A DNA stretch of 64,000 nt from Nocardia aurantia (GCF_009604425.1 NZ_WEGI01000014.1:186001-250000), one strand, 5' to 3'. Positions 52,460-61,832 are shown, counted from the stretch's first letter. The notes: generated from the sequence alone by a model not told the origin. Numbers and translations are program-made.

Positions 52460-54328
52460 CTACCCGGTCGTCCTCGACGACGTCGACATCTCGACACCGA
52501 CGACAGTGTCGTCAGTCGCCGCACCGACGACATCGCCGTCGATGCTGTCCGTTTCGGAGATTATGCCCTCTCGCGCGGCCTCGGCGAGTTCGGCCTGTTC
52601 GTCCACGGCGATACCGTTACCGGCGAACCAGGAGGCGATCGCGCCGATCAGCATCATCGCCGCGGCGGCGAGGAACACGACCACCAGACCGGAATGGAAC
52701 GGGCCGGAGATCAGGTGCGGGAAGAACTCCTGCCCGGTGAGCACGTCGCCGTGCACGCCCGGCCGGCTCAGCTCGCCGCTGGGGCCGAGCAGCTCCTGGA
52801 TCGGGTTGTAGCCGAGGAACGCCGCGAACAGGCTGCCCACCGGCGGCATGTTCGCCAGCTGGTCGGCCACGGGCCCGGAGACGCCCTGTTCCCGCAGCCC
52901 GGAACCGAGCGCGCCGGGCAGGGTGTTGGACAGGCCGACGATCATCAGCGAGAAGAACAGGCCGATCGACAGCGCCGAACCGCCGTTGAACAGGGTGCCG
53001 CGCATGCCCGAGGCGGCGCCGCGCTGGGCGGCGGGCGCGCTGGACATGATGGCCGCGGTGTTCGGCGAGGCGAACACGCCCGAGCCGATGCCGTTGAGGA
53101 AGATCAGCGCGGCGAACAGCCAGTAGTTGAAGTCGACCGGGATGACGATCAGGCCGATGAAGCTGAGCGCGACCAGGATCAGACCGCCGACGGCGAACGG
53201 GCGCGCGCCGAACCGGTCGGACAGGTAGCCCGCGATCGGGCCGGCGGCGAGGAAGCCGATCGTGGTCGGCAGCATGTAGATGCCCGCCCACAGCGGGGTC
53301 GACTCGTAGTCGAAACCGTGCAGCGGCAGCCAGATGCCCTGCAGCCAGATGATCAGCATGAACTGCATGCCGCCGCGGCCGACCGAGGACAGCAGACCGG
53401 CGAGGTTGGCGAGGCTGAAGGCCCGGTTGCGGAACAGCGCGAGGTTGAACATCGGCTGGGCGACCTTGGACTCGATCACACAGAACGCGATCAGCAGCAG
53501 GATGCCGCCGATGATGGCGCCCAGCACCCACGGGTTGGTCCAGCCGGTGTTGGAGCCGCCGTAGGGCTGGATGCCGTAGGTGATGCCGGTCAGCAGCGCG
53601 GTCAGGCCGACGGCGAAGGTCAGCGTGCCGGGCAGGTCGAGGGATCCGGCGCTGCGCTGGCCGAAGTCCTGCAGCGAGCGGTACGACCAGATGGTGCCGA
53701 CGACGGAGAACGGCACGCTCACCCAGAAGACGGCCTTCCAGTCCCACTCCGACAGCACGCCGCCGATCAGCAGACCGAGGAACGAACCCGCGATGGCCGC
53801 GACCTGGTTGATGCCCAGCGCCATGCCGCGCTGGTTGGCGGGGAAGGCGTCGGTGAGGATGGCCGCCGAGTTGGCCATCAGCATCGCGCCGCCGATGCCC
53901 TGGATCACGCGCCACGCGATCAGCCAGATCGCGCCGCCGCCGTGCGAGAACGGGTCCAGCGAGGTGGCGATCGCGGCGATCGCGAACACGACGAAACCGT
54001 AGTTGTAGATCCGCACTCGGCCGAACATGTCGCCGAGCCGCCCGAACATCACCACCAGCACGGCGGAGGCGAGCAGGAAGCCCATCATCATCCACAGCAG
54101 GTAGCTGACGTTGCTCGCCGACAACGGATTGAGGTCGATGCCGCGGAAGATCGCGGGTAGCGAGATCAGCACGATCGACGAGTTGATGGTGACGATCAGC
54201 ATGCCGAGCGTCGTATTGGACAGCGCCACCCACTTGTACTTCGGGTGGTCGCGGTCCATGCGCCGCCGGCGCTGGATGGTCTCGACGTCATCGACGTCGA
54301 GGGCACCGGGTGTGGGTGCGGAAGCCAA
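52460..54328 (-). CDS. DHA2 family (14-helix) MFS drug-type exporter
   Basis: The protein has 622 residues from TTG 54328, with GGAGGGG seven bases upstream. An internal ATG at 54259 has no ribosome site. There are fourteen hydrophobic segments. GRLGDMFGRVRIYNYG is MFS motif A, and GINQVAAIAGSFLGLLIGGVL is the family C motif of antiporters, so proton-driven export (EmrB/QacA class) is likely. A long extra loop lies near residues 480-560, and the acidic C-terminal tail is about 50 residues. It is co-transcribed with the MarR gene and preceded by a MarR-type palindrome. Confidence 0.93.
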   Translation of the reverse strand: MASAPTPGALDVDDVETIQRRRRMDRDHPKYKWVALSNTTLGMLIVTINSSIVLISLPAIFRGIDLNPLSASNVSYLLWMMMGFLLASAVLVVMFGRLGDMFGRVRIYNYGFVVFAIAAIATSLDPFSHGGGAIWLIAWRVIQGIGGAMLMANSAAILTDAFPANQRGMALGINQVAAIAGSFLGLLIGGVLSEWDWKAVFWVSVPFSVVGTIWSYRSLQDFGQRSAGSLDLPGTLTFAVGLTALLTGITYGIQPYGGSNTGWTNPWVLGAIIGGILLLIAFCVIESKVAQPMFNLALFRNRAFSLANLAGLLSSVGRGGMQFMLIIWLQGIWLPLHGFDYESTPLWAGIYMLPTTIGFLAAGPIAGYLSDRFGARPFAVGGLILVALSFIGLIVIPVDFNYWLFAALIFLNGIGSGVFASPNTAAIMSSAPAAQRGAASGMRGTLFNGGSALSIGLFFSLMIVGLSNTLPGALGSGLREQGVSGPVADQLANMPPVGSLFAAFLGYNPIQELLGPSGELSRPGVHGDVLTGQEFFPHLISGPFHSGLVVVFLAAAAMMLIGAIASWFAGNGIAVDEQAELAEAAREGIISETDSIDGDVVGAATDDTVVGVEMSTSSRTTG

Positions 54329-54377
54329 GGGAGGTCCCCTCCGGATCGGGGTAATCGGACAGGTTCTCCACTTAGAA

Positions 54378-54397
54378 TAGTTGCGTGAGGCTAACTA
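54378..54397. promoter_or_regulatory. MarR-type operator upstream of the DHA2 pump
   Basis: TAGTT and AACTA flank ten bases, with perfect 5/5 arms, 49 bases upstream of the TTG start. It matches the usual MarR layout of arms one helical turn apart. Confidence 0.6.
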
Positions 54398-54458
54398 ACT
54401 AAATCGTGGCGGCGCGAGATGTGTCACAGGACGAAGCGTCCGGCTACCACCGGAAGGG

Positions 54459-55169
54459 TCAGGCCCGTTCCTGCCGGCGCACCCACCGCACATCGGCCCG
54501 CCACGTGTACGCCGCCACGATCGCCGACGCCACGACCGCGGCCTCCAGCATGTCCCGGCCGTCGACGACCAGGGAGACCAGGCCGCCCAGCAGCGCGCCC
54601 AGCGCGAACGAGAGGTATTGCACCGCGTAACCCAGCCACTCCCGGTGGGTACCGCCCCCGAGCAGATGCCGCTCCACCCCTTGGGCGAACTTCACCAGGG
54701 TTCCGGTGACGTAGGTGACCGGGATGGCGACCTCGCCGTTGCGCACGAACGAGGTGTTCAGGATGCCCATCCCGAACGAGACGAACAGGATCGGCACCAG
54801 CCCCAGATCGGCCTCGTGCGCGTACAGGATCCAGTCCAGCACCGCGGCGGCGGCCAGCGCGATCGTGGCCAGCACGGTCGAGCCGTGCGGATGATTGCCC
54901 CACCATCGCCAGCGCCGGAACACCGAGCCGACGAACACCCCGCCGAGGAAGCAGAGGATCAATCCCATCGCGCCCAGCGCGAAACCTCGATCGCCGAGGA
55001 AGCCGCCGATCACCGCGCGCTCGGTGTTGCCGGTCATGAAGGTGACGAAGTATCCCTCGGAATGCGTGTAGGCCGCGGCGCCGACGAATCCGGCCAGCAC
55101 GAGCAGTACCGACGACAGCTCGGTCTCGAGATTCCAGAACGGTGCGGGCGGCTCCGACGTCGAGGTCAC
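54459..55169 (-). CDS. YoaK family (DUF1275) membrane protein
   Basis: The protein has 236 residues from GTG 55169. There are six hydrophobic segments and the DUF1275 hallmarks: LVLAGFVGAAAYTHSEGYFVTFMTGNTERAVI and NTSFVRNGEVAIPVTYVTGTLVKFAQGV. Members of this family are integral membrane proteins of unknown transport role. It lies 97 bases downstream of the patatin-like gene's stop and in the same direction. Confidence 0.92.
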   Translation of the reverse strand: MTSTSEPPAPFWNLETELSSVLLVLAGFVGAAAYTHSEGYFVTFMTGNTERAVIGGFLGDRGFALGAMGLILCFLGGVFVGSVFRRWRWWGNHPHGSTVLATIALAAAAVLDWILYAHEADLGLVPILFVSFGMGILNTSFVRNGEVAIPVTYVTGTLVKFAQGVERHLLGGGTHREWLGYAVQYLSFALGALLGGLVSLVVDGRDMLEAAVVASAIVAAYTWRADVRWVRRQERA

Positions 55170-55266
55170 AGCAACAGGCTAGCAACGTGTTTCGCCGATT
55201 CCGGTGTGTCGATACCGGCGCGCGGCGGAACGCACCGGCTGCCGGTCGGCATACCGTGCAATCCGC

Positions 55267-56223
55267 TCAGCTCGCGCGCGTGGCCGCCGGGAGATAGGGA
55301 GCCAGCGCGTCGGCGGTCGTGGCGCGGCCGATCGCGAGGGCCTGCAGCAACGTCCGGGAATCCCGCGCGACGCGGCCGATCGTCGGCGCGCCGAGCGGCG
55401 GCCGGACCTGCAGCACGGCCGGGTGGGTGGCCATCAGCTCCTCGTCCCGGGCGTGCACGGCGACGCGGGTCAGCCAGGTGTCGACGACTCCGGGCGCGTG
55501 CCGGGTCAGGAATCGGGTGACGATCCGATTCTCCAGGCCCGAGGGCGCACTCGCCTTTTCGTCGGCCCGCCGGGTGCGCAGCACCAGCACATGGGTCGCG
55601 CCCTGGGCCAGCGCGGTACGGACCGGCACCGGCTCGGCCAGCCCGGCGTCGACGTAGCGGCGACCGCCGAGTTCGACCGGATGCTCGGCGAGGATCGGCA
55701 GGCAGGTGGTGGCCCGCAGCGCGCGCTGCAACGCGGCCACATCGGTGAGATGCGGATGCAGATCGACCGCCGCGCCCGTCGCGGCGTCCGTACCGATCGG
55801 ATGGAAGGTCACCGGATTGGCGAGGATCGCCGGGAAGTCCATCGGCACGATGTGCCCGTACACCGAGTGCACGAGATAGGGGGTGTCGACGACCCGGCCA
55901 CCCCACAGCATCCGGGCCGGGGAGATCACCCGCCGCACCACGTCCGGATGCCAGGCCCGCTCGGAATGCCGTGCCCGCCCGCACAACAGCCACGCCCCGT
56001 TCAGCGCGCCGGCCGACGAGCCGTACACCGCGTCGAAACAGTCCACCAGGCCGAGTTCCTCCAGCGCCATGACCATGCCGTGCGAGTACGCACCGCGCGC
56101 CGAACCGCCCTCGACCACCAGCGCCAGCCGCGCGTCGTCCGCGCGCGCACCCGGCGCGCTGCCCGCCGCCCGCCGCCGCGCGATCAGCTCCGCGACCGCC
56201 GAGCCGTCCACACTCCGCGACAC
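55267..56223 (-). CDS. Patatin-like phospholipase
   Basis: The protein has 318 residues. The oxyanion loop is GGSARG (about 39-44), the nucleophile elbow is GSSAG with Ser70, and the catalytic Asp192 is in YVDAGLAEPVPV (DG replaced by DA-G). The catalytic dyad is intact. Family members release fatty acids from phospholipids or lipid esters. There is no signal peptide, so it is probably cytoplasmic or membrane-associated. The gap to the divergent gene at 56467 is 243 bases with no strong operator. Confidence 0.93.
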   Translation of the reverse strand: MSRSVDGSAVAELIARRRAAGSAPGARADDARLALVVEGGSARGAYSHGMVMALEELGLVDCFDAVYGSSAGALNGAWLLCGRARHSERAWHPDVVRRVISPARMLWGGRVVDTPYLVHSVYGHIVPMDFPAILANPVTFHPIGTDAATGAAVDLHPHLTDVAALQRALRATTCLPILAEHPVELGGRRYVDAGLAEPVPVRTALAQGATHVLVLRTRRADEKASAPSGLENRIVTRFLTRHAPGVVDTWLTRVAVHARDEELMATHPAVLQVRPPLGAPTIGRVARDSRTLLQALAIGRATTADALAPYLPAATRAS

Positions 56224-56466
56224 CTGTTCGATCCTTCCGCACGCCCCCGAACACCTGCCTCGGTTCTAACACAGCCGCCGTGCCACGCGTCCCGCACCCG
56301 CTGCGGGATGGCATCACGTGCACCGATCCGGAGCCGGATCGCGCCGGTCCGGGCCGAGGCCGTGTCGGGGTGGTGTGCGATGATCACTGCCATAACGTGT
56401 GACCCGCTAGCTGCTGTTCTGCCGTGATTGCGTCAATGCCGACCGACAAACGGACAGGGGACGGAC

Positions 56467-57168
56467 ATGGTCGACTGGTTACCCACAGCTGAGGTGCGCG
56501 CGGTCGCACCCGTCCTGGACAGGTACTCCCAATCGGTCCTGCTCGGCGAGGTATGGAAACGGCCGGACCTCTCCTCCCGGGACCGCAGCCTGGTCACGGT
56601 GTCGGCGCTGATCGCGCGCAATCACCTGTCCGACCTCTCGTATCACATCTTCTGGGCGCTCGACAACGGCATCACCCCGGCCGAGCTGTCCGAAATGGTC
56701 ACCCACCTGGCCTTCTACGCCGGCTGGGCCGACGCGCTCGCCTCGGTGCCGACCATCAAGAAGGTGTTCGACCACCGGGGCATCGGCCGCGAGCAGTTAC
56801 CGCCGGTCGAGGCGGAGCCGCTGCCGCAGGACGCGGCGGCGGAGGCGCGACGGGCCGAGGAGGTCGAGCGCAATTTCGGCGCGACCGCGCCCGGTGTCGT
56901 GCAGTACACCACCCAGCTGGTGTTCGGCGATCTGTGGCTGCGGCCGGGGCTCGCGCCGCGGGACCGCAGCGTGGTCACCGTGGCCGCGCTCCTCGCCACC
57001 GGGCACGTCGAGCAGATCCCCTTCCACCTGGAACGGGCGCTCGACGCCGGACTGACCGAGGCCGAGGCCGCCGAGGTGCTCACACATCTGGCGTTCTACG
57101 TCGGCTGGCCGAACGTGTTCGCGGCGCTGCCGGTGGTCAAGGAGGTCCTCGCCGTGCGCGCGGGGTGA
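56467..57168 (+). CDS. Double-domain carboxymuconolactone decarboxylase-fold protein
   Basis: The protein has 233 residues from ATG 56467, just after AGGGGACGG. Two CMD domains are visible: SSRDRSLVTVSALIARNHLSDLSYHIFWALDNGITPAELSEMVTHLAFYAGW (about 35-90) and APRDRSVVTVAALLATGHVEQIPFHLERALDAGLTEAEAAEVLTHLAFYVGW (about 160-215). Neither domain has the CxxC of AhpD. The two halves are about equally diverged, so this is an old duplication. A role in lactone or aromatic metabolism is possible but not shown. Confidence 0.88.
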   Translation: MVDWLPTAEVRAVAPVLDRYSQSVLLGEVWKRPDLSSRDRSLVTVSALIARNHLSDLSYHIFWALDNGITPAELSEMVTHLAFYAGWADALASVPTIKKVFDHRGIGREQLPPVEAEPLPQDAAAEARRAEEVERNFGATAPGVVQYTTQLVFGDLWLRPGLAPRDRSVVTVAALLATGHVEQIPFHLERALDAGLTEAEAAEVLTHLAFYVGWPNVFAALPVVKEVLAVRAG

Positions 57169-57357
57169 GCGAAATACGGTAGCGCCCCGGATACTCGGGT
57201 CTCGGCAACACACCTTCCGCGCCGGATACTGGCAGCATCGGCGCCGACCGTGCATATCCCGGGACCGCGCCCCTCGTCGTCCCGGCGTGATCGTGGCCGG
57301 GACCCGGCAACGGATTCCGGCCACATACGCTCGGAATGGCGGGGGGCGGAACGGTTT

Positions 57358-58479
57358 TCAGGAGTTGTTGAGCTTGTTCAGCCGTTCGCAGGCCGTCAGG
57401 TACTCCTCGATCAGGCGCTGCATCACGTCGGCGGTGCGCTCGACCTTGTTCAGCTGCCCGACCACCTGGCCGACCGGGTTGAAGTTGACGTCCTTGGCGG
57501 CCTCCGGGTAGCGGTGGCCGCGCTTCACGCCGTCGAGCGCGACCATCATCTGCAGCGGCATCGGCAGCGGGCTGGGGGTGTCGGAACGCTCCCACGCCTC
57601 GGTCCACTCGTTGCGCAACATGCGGGCCGGCTTGCCGGTCCATGCCCGGGACCGGACGGTGTCGTGGCTGGTGGCCTCGATGTAGGTCTGCATCTGCGCC
57701 GGCGGCACATTCGATTCCTCGACGGTCAGCCACAGCGAACCGGTCCACGCGCCCGCGGCGCCCATCGCCATCGCAGCGGCGACCTGACGACCGTCGCCGA
57801 TCCCGCCGGCGGCCAGCACCGGCAGGTCGCCGACCGCGTCGATCACCTGCGGCCACAGCACCAGCGAGGAGACCTCACCACAGTGGCCGCCGCCCTCGGT
57901 GCCCTGGCAGACCACGAAATCCAGGCCCGCCCGCTGATGGTTGAGCGCGTGCTTCACCGAACCGCACAGCGCGCCGATCAGCCGGCCGGAGTCCTGCACC
58001 TGCTTGATCACGTCGTCGGGCGGGGTGCCCAGCGCGTTGGCGACGAGCTTGGCCTTGGGATGCCGCAGGATCACCTCCACCTGCGGCCCGGCGGTGGTGG
58101 CGGTCCAGCCCAGCAGCTGGTTGTGGTGCTCGTCCTCCGGCAGACGAGGGACGCCGTGGTCGGCGAGGATCTTCTCGGCGAAGTCGCGATGCTCCTGCGG
58201 AACCAGTTCGGCCAGTTTGGCTTCCAGCTCGGCGGGACTCAACCCCTCGATGCCTTTGCCCTCGTATTTGGACGGGATCACCAGATCCACGCCGTACACG
58301 CCGTGCACGTGCTCGTCCAGCCAGGCCAGCTCGATCTCGAGCTGTTCGGCGGTGAATCCGACCGCGCCCAGCACACCGAGCCCGCCGGCGTTGCTCACCG
58401 CGGCGGCGACGTCGCGGCAGTGGGTGAAGGCGAAAATGGGGACGTCGATGCCCAGCCGTTCACAGATCTCGGTACGCAT
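57358..58479 (-). CDS. Nitronate monooxygenase-like FMN flavoprotein (Rv1533 type)
   Basis: The protein has 373 residues. It is a TIM-barrel FMN enzyme of the 2-nitropropane dioxygenase family: VPIFAFTHCRDVAAAVSNAGGLGVLGAV at the N-terminus, VVCQGTEGGGHCGE (phosphate and FMN loop), VLAAGGIGDGRQVAAAMAMGAAGAWTGS and SRAWTGKPARMLRNEWTEAW. Its start and layout recall mycobacterial Rv1533 rather than IpdC. The reaction in lipid metabolism is not established. Two KstR-like sites lie 21 and 44 bases upstream of the start, which points to control with cholesterol-use genes. Confidence 0.88.
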   Translation of the reverse strand: MRTEICERLGIDVPIFAFTHCRDVAAAVSNAGGLGVLGAVGFTAEQLEIELAWLDEHVHGVYGVDLVIPSKYEGKGIEGLSPAELEAKLAELVPQEHRDFAEKILADHGVPRLPEDEHHNQLLGWTATTAGPQVEVILRHPKAKLVANALGTPPDDVIKQVQDSGRLIGALCGSVKHALNHQRAGLDFVVCQGTEGGGHCGEVSSLVLWPQVIDAVGDLPVLAAGGIGDGRQVAAAMAMGAAGAWTGSLWLTVEESNVPPAQMQTYIEATSHDTVRSRAWTGKPARMLRNEWTEAWERSDTPSPLPMPLQMMVALDGVKRGHRYPEAAKDVNFNPVGQVVGQLNKVERTADVMQRLIEEYLTACERLNKLNNS

Positions 58480-58499
58480 GGCGTAGTGGACTCCTCTAC

Positions 58500-58513
58500 T
58501 AGAACACGTTTCA
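58500..58513. promoter_or_regulatory. KstR-like operator, copy 1
   Basis: TAGAACACGTTTCA fits TnnAACnnGTTnnA, the KstR (cholesterol regulon, TetR family) pattern as I remember it. It lies 21 bases upstream of the flavoprotein start. A second copy is 23 bases away. Confidence 0.6.
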
Positions 58514-58522
58514 TTCTTAGCC

Positions 58523-58536
58523 TAGAACACGTTCCA
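58523..58536. promoter_or_regulatory. KstR-like operator, copy 2
   Basis: TAGAACACGTTCCA fits TnnAACnnGTTnnA and repeats copy 1 at 13 of 14 positions. Two close sites are stronger evidence of real control than one. Confidence 0.6.
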
Positions 58537-58684
58537 TCTTGGAGGCCATAGTGTCACGCCCACCGGTCGCGACGGCTCGATTCCACCGGGCCGGATCTTC
58601 GCGGCTTGCGCCTGACGTAGCGTCGGGTCATAGCGTCACCGGCACCGGCGCGAACGGGCCGGTGGAAGCGGAGAGGAAGCGGAC

Positions 58685-59434
58685 GTGCCGGAATCCGGAC
58701 AGGTGTGGAAGGTCGGCGAACTGGCGGCCGAGGCCGGATTGACCATCCGGACACTGCACCACTACGACCGGATCGGGCTGGTGTGCCCGGCTCATCGCAG
58801 CGGGATCGGGCACCGGCTGTACACCGAGGCGGATGTCGAACGGCTCTATCAGGTGCTGGCGCTCCGTCAGCTGGGCCTCGGCCTGGACCGGATCGCGGAG
58901 GTGCTGTCGGGGGTCGTGGAAATGGCGCACGTGCTGGCCGCGCATCGCGACCATCTGGCCGCGCGGCTGACCGCGATCCGGGATCTGCACACGCTGGTCG
59001 AGGTACTGGCCGAGACCGCGCGGAACCGGCCCGACGCGTCCGCGGATCGCTTCCTGGAACTGATCAGGAGGACCGTCATGGTCGACGACACCGTCAAGCA
59101 GTACTTCTCCGAACAGCAACTGACGCAGCTCGCCGAACGCCGGGAGCAACTCGGCGACGAGCGGATCGGGCAGGCCGAAGCGGCCTGGGCCGAACTCATC
59201 CCGCAGGTCGACGCCGCCCTCGCAGCCGGTATGGACCCGGCCTCCCCGGAGGCCGGGGAGCTGGCCGCGCGCTGGATGGCGTTGCTGGAAGGTTTCCACG
59301 GCGGCGACGACGGATTGCGGGACAGCCTGTATCGCATGCACACCGAGAACGCCGACCGGATCCGGCAGGAGTTCTGCGGTCCGACACCCGCGCAGATCGA
59401 GTTCGTGAAGGCGGCGAATGCCGCACGGCGGTAA
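58685..59434 (+). CDS. MerR family regulator with TipAS-like domain
   Basis: The protein has 249 residues from GTG 58685. The N-terminal MerR helix-turn-helix (about 5-75) has WKVGELAAEAGLTIRTLHHYDRIGLVCPAHRSGIGHRLYTEADVERLYQVLALRQLGLGL. A coiled-coil follows (about 80-125). The C-terminal helical part (about 130-245) resembles the TipAS domain, which binds thiopeptide-type antibiotics in Streptomyces TipA. The putative drug is not known here. No efflux gene is next to it. A 50-base repeat begins 22 bases past its stop. Confidence 0.9.
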   Translation: MPESGQVWKVGELAAEAGLTIRTLHHYDRIGLVCPAHRSGIGHRLYTEADVERLYQVLALRQLGLGLDRIAEVLSGVVEMAHVLAAHRDHLAARLTAIRDLHTLVEVLAETARNRPDASADRFLELIRRTVMVDDTVKQYFSEQQLTQLAERREQLGDERIGQAEAAWAELIPQVDAALAAGMDPASPEAGELAARWMALLEGFHGGDDGLRDSLYRMHTENADRIRQEFCGPTPAQIEFVKAANAARR

Positions 59435-59456
59435 CCGATTCCGCCGATTCGGTACT

Positions 59457-59605
59457 ACCGGTGAGCCGCTGATCCGACCGGGTCGGCGAGCCGGTCATCC
59501 GACTCCACCGATGAGCCGCTGATTCGGCAGGCCGAGGAGCCGGTCATTCGGTTCAACCGGCGAGCCGATGATCCGACCCGGTCGGCGAGCCGGTGGGCAG
59601 GCTCA
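59457..59605. repeat. 50-bp tandem repeat, three diverged copies
   Basis: The start of each unit (GAGCCGCTGAT or GAGCCGATGAT) recurs at 59463, 59513 and 59562, giving 50- and 49-base periods. Units share patterns like GGTCGGCGAGCCGGT. The repeat fills the gap between the convergent merR and glxA-type genes and slightly overlaps the latter's stop. It is not coding and carries no CRISPR-like spacers. Confidence 0.75.
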
Positions 59606-60556
59606 GCCGGCGAGGCGGCCGGTGAAAGTGCGGCGGTAGCTGTCAGGGCTGGTGCCGAGCGCGCGCCGGAAATGCCGTCGCAGCGTCGCGGCGGTCGCGA
59701 AGCCGGAGCGCTCGGCGACCAGATCGATGCCGTGGTCGGTGTGCTCCAGCAGTTCCTGTGCCCGGCGCAACCGCTGCTGCTGCAACCAGGTCGACGGATT
59801 GGTGCCGACCCGTTCCTGGAAGTGCCGGTGCAGCGAGCGCGGGGTCAGATGGGCGCGAACGGCCATGTCGTCCACCGTGATCGGCTCGCCGAGATGCGCC
59901 AGCGCCCAATCCAATACGGGAGTCAAGTTGTCCCGCACCGACTTCGGGACCCGCGTGGTGATGTACTGGGCCTGCCCGCCCTCCCGGTGCGGCGGCGTGA
60001 CCAGGCGGCGGGCGAGTTCGTTGACGGCCGCCGCGCCGTAGTCGCGCCGGACCACGTGCAGGCACAGGTCCATGCCCGCGGCCTTGCCCGCCGAGGTGAG
60101 CACCCGGCCCTCGTCGACGTAGAGGACGTCCGGGTCGACGGTGACTGCGGGATAGCGCCGGGCCAGCAACGCCGCGGACTGCCAGTGCGTGGTGGCCCGG
60201 CGACCGTCGAGCAATCCGGCCTCGGCGAGCACGAAGGCGCCGGTGCAGATCGACATCACCCGCGCGCCGCGCTCGTAGGCCGCCCGCACCGCGCTCACCA
60301 GATCCGCCGGCGGCCGTAGCGCGCCGTCGTGGCAGGCCGGGACGATCACGGTGTCGGCGCGGGCCAGATCGGCGTAGTCGTATTCGGCGGTGAAGCGGAA
60401 CCAGCGGTCGACCCGGGCATCGGACGGGCCGCACACCCGGAACTCGTACCAGTCGGTGCCGGTGATCTCGGTACGGTCGGTGCCGAACACGGTGCACGGC
60501 ACCGCGAGTTCGTACATCGGCACGCCTTCGGACAGGGCGACGGCGACAACGCTCAT
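59603..60556 (-). CDS. GlxA-type AraC family regulator with DJ-1/PfpI domain
   Basis: The protein has 317 residues. An N-terminal DJ-1/PfpI-like domain (about 1-165) includes IVPACHDG and SICTGAFVLAEAGLLDGRRATTHW, with the Cys of the family elbow (SICTG) kept. The C-terminal AraC domain (about 215-310) has two helix-turn-helices: ITVDDMAVRAHLTPRSLHRHFQERVG and IDLVAERSGFATAATLRRHFRRALGTSPDSYRR. It is divergent from the MFS gene at 60628 with a 71-base gap and may control it. The ligand is unknown. Confidence 0.93.
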   Translation of the reverse strand: MSVVAVALSEGVPMYELAVPCTVFGTDRTEITGTDWYEFRVCGPSDARVDRWFRFTAEYDYADLARADTVIVPACHDGALRPPADLVSAVRAAYERGARVMSICTGAFVLAEAGLLDGRRATTHWQSAALLARRYPAVTVDPDVLYVDEGRVLTSAGKAAGMDLCLHVVRRDYGAAAVNELARRLVTPPHREGGQAQYITTRVPKSVRDNLTPVLDWALAHLGEPITVDDMAVRAHLTPRSLHRHFQERVGTNPSTWLQQQRLRRAQELLEHTDHGIDLVAERSGFATAATLRRHFRRALGTSPDSYRRTFTGRLAG

Positions 60557-60627
60557 GTCCGAAACTGTACGCCTGTTGTCGGATCGGACTCTGTCGCCGG
60601 ATTCGGCTGCGGCGCAGGGTTGACCAC

Positions 60628-61821
60628 ATGGTCATGACACGAGAAGCGCGGTCCCCGAGGGTGTCCCGGCGGGACTGGCTCGGCGCGGGCGTCGCGCTGG
60701 CCGCGGTCGGCTGGGGCGCGAACCAGTTCTCCCCGTTGATCGTGCTGTACCAACAGCGGCTGGGACTGTCGACGGCGACCGTCGACGCGATGTTCGGACT
60801 CTACGCCCTGGGCCTGGTGCCCGCGCTGGTGGCCGGGGGCCGGTTGTCGGACCGGTTCGGCCGCCGCCCGGTGATGCTGCCCGCGCTGGCCCTGTCGTTG
60901 CTGGCCTCCTGCCTGCTGATGGCCGGGGACGTCGGCTGGTTGTTCGCCGGGCGGTTCCTGGCCGGGGTCGCCAGCGGCGCGGCGTTCGGGACCGGCGCGG
61001 CCTGGGTACGGGAACTCTCGGCCGCGGCGGGCACGGCGGCCGCCGGTCCGCGGCGCTCGACGGTCGCCATGACCGCCGGTTTCGCGGCCGGTCCGTTCGT
61101 GGCGGGCGTTGCGGCGCAATGGCTTCCGGCGCCCACGGTGACCGCCTACCTGCCGCATCTGGTGCTGGTGGCGGCCGCCGTACCGGCCGCGTGGCGCACC
61201 CCCGGGGAATTGCGCGCCGCACCCGTGCCCGATGCGGAAACGGTTGCGCCGCACCGGCTCACCCGGCACTTCCTGCTGGTGCTGCTGCCCTTCGCGCCCT
61301 GGGTGTTCGGCTCCGCGGCGATCGCGCTGGCCTATCTGCCGACCTTGGTCGCCACGCGGGTGGATCGGCCGCTGCTGTTCACCGCGATCACGACCGGGGC
61401 CGGGGCGGTGGCCGGGATCGCGGCGGTGCCGCTGGGCACCGCGTTGCGGCGACTGCGGCCCGGCCGCGTCCTGCCCGTGGCGATGATCCCGGTGCTGATC
61501 GGCATCGCCGGTGCGGCCGGGGCGGCGTGGTCGCTGTCGCCCGCGGCGGTGCTGGTCACCTCCCTGATCCTCGGATTCGCCTACGGTGTCACGCAATTCT
61601 GCGGGCTGGCCGACATCCAGCAGGCCGCCGATCCGCGTTCGCTCGGCACCGCGACCGCCGTGTACCAGACGCTCAGCTATCTCGGCTTCGCCGTTCCGTT
61701 CCTGCTCGCGGTCGCGCACGAGCGTCTGCGCCTGACGCCGCCGGCACTGCTGCTCGTCGTACTCGGCGTCGCCGCGCTCGCCACCGGCTGGCTCGTCGTC
61801 GCCGGGCGCGCGCGCCACTAG
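60628..61821 (+). CDS. MFS transporter
   Basis: The protein has 397 residues with about twelve membrane segments. RLSDRFGRRPVMLPALALSLLASCLL is motif A. The C-terminal half has RSLGTATAVYQTLSYLGFAVPFLLA, consistent with sugar or drug exporter subfamilies. It is divergent from the GlxA-type regulator and is followed 11 bases later by a TetR gene, so the two likely form one transcript. The substrate is unknown. Confidence 0.88.
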   Translation: MVMTREARSPRVSRRDWLGAGVALAAVGWGANQFSPLIVLYQQRLGLSTATVDAMFGLYALGLVPALVAGGRLSDRFGRRPVMLPALALSLLASCLLMAGDVGWLFAGRFLAGVASGAAFGTGAAWVRELSAAAGTAAAGPRRSTVAMTAGFAAGPFVAGVAAQWLPAPTVTAYLPHLVLVAAAVPAAWRTPGELRAAPVPDAETVAPHRLTRHFLLVLLPFAPWVFGSAAIALAYLPTLVATRVDRPLLFTAITTGAGAVAGIAAVPLGTALRRLRPGRVLPVAMIPVLIGIAGAAGAAWSLSPAAVLVTSLILGFAYGVTQFCGLADIQQAADPRSLGTATAVYQTLSYLGFAVPFLLAVAHERLRLTPPALLLVVLGVAALATGWLVVAGRARH

Positions 61822-61832
61822 GCTCGACGCCG

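Noticed and set aside
57358..58479. Steroid-ring enzyme IpdC
   Set aside because: The N-terminal sequence and length resemble Rv1533-type proteins more than IpdC. The KstR-like boxes alone do not settle the reaction.
59457..59605. CRISPR-like array between merR and glxA-type genes
   Set aside because: The three units are whole-length diverged copies with no constant-repeat/variable-spacer pattern.
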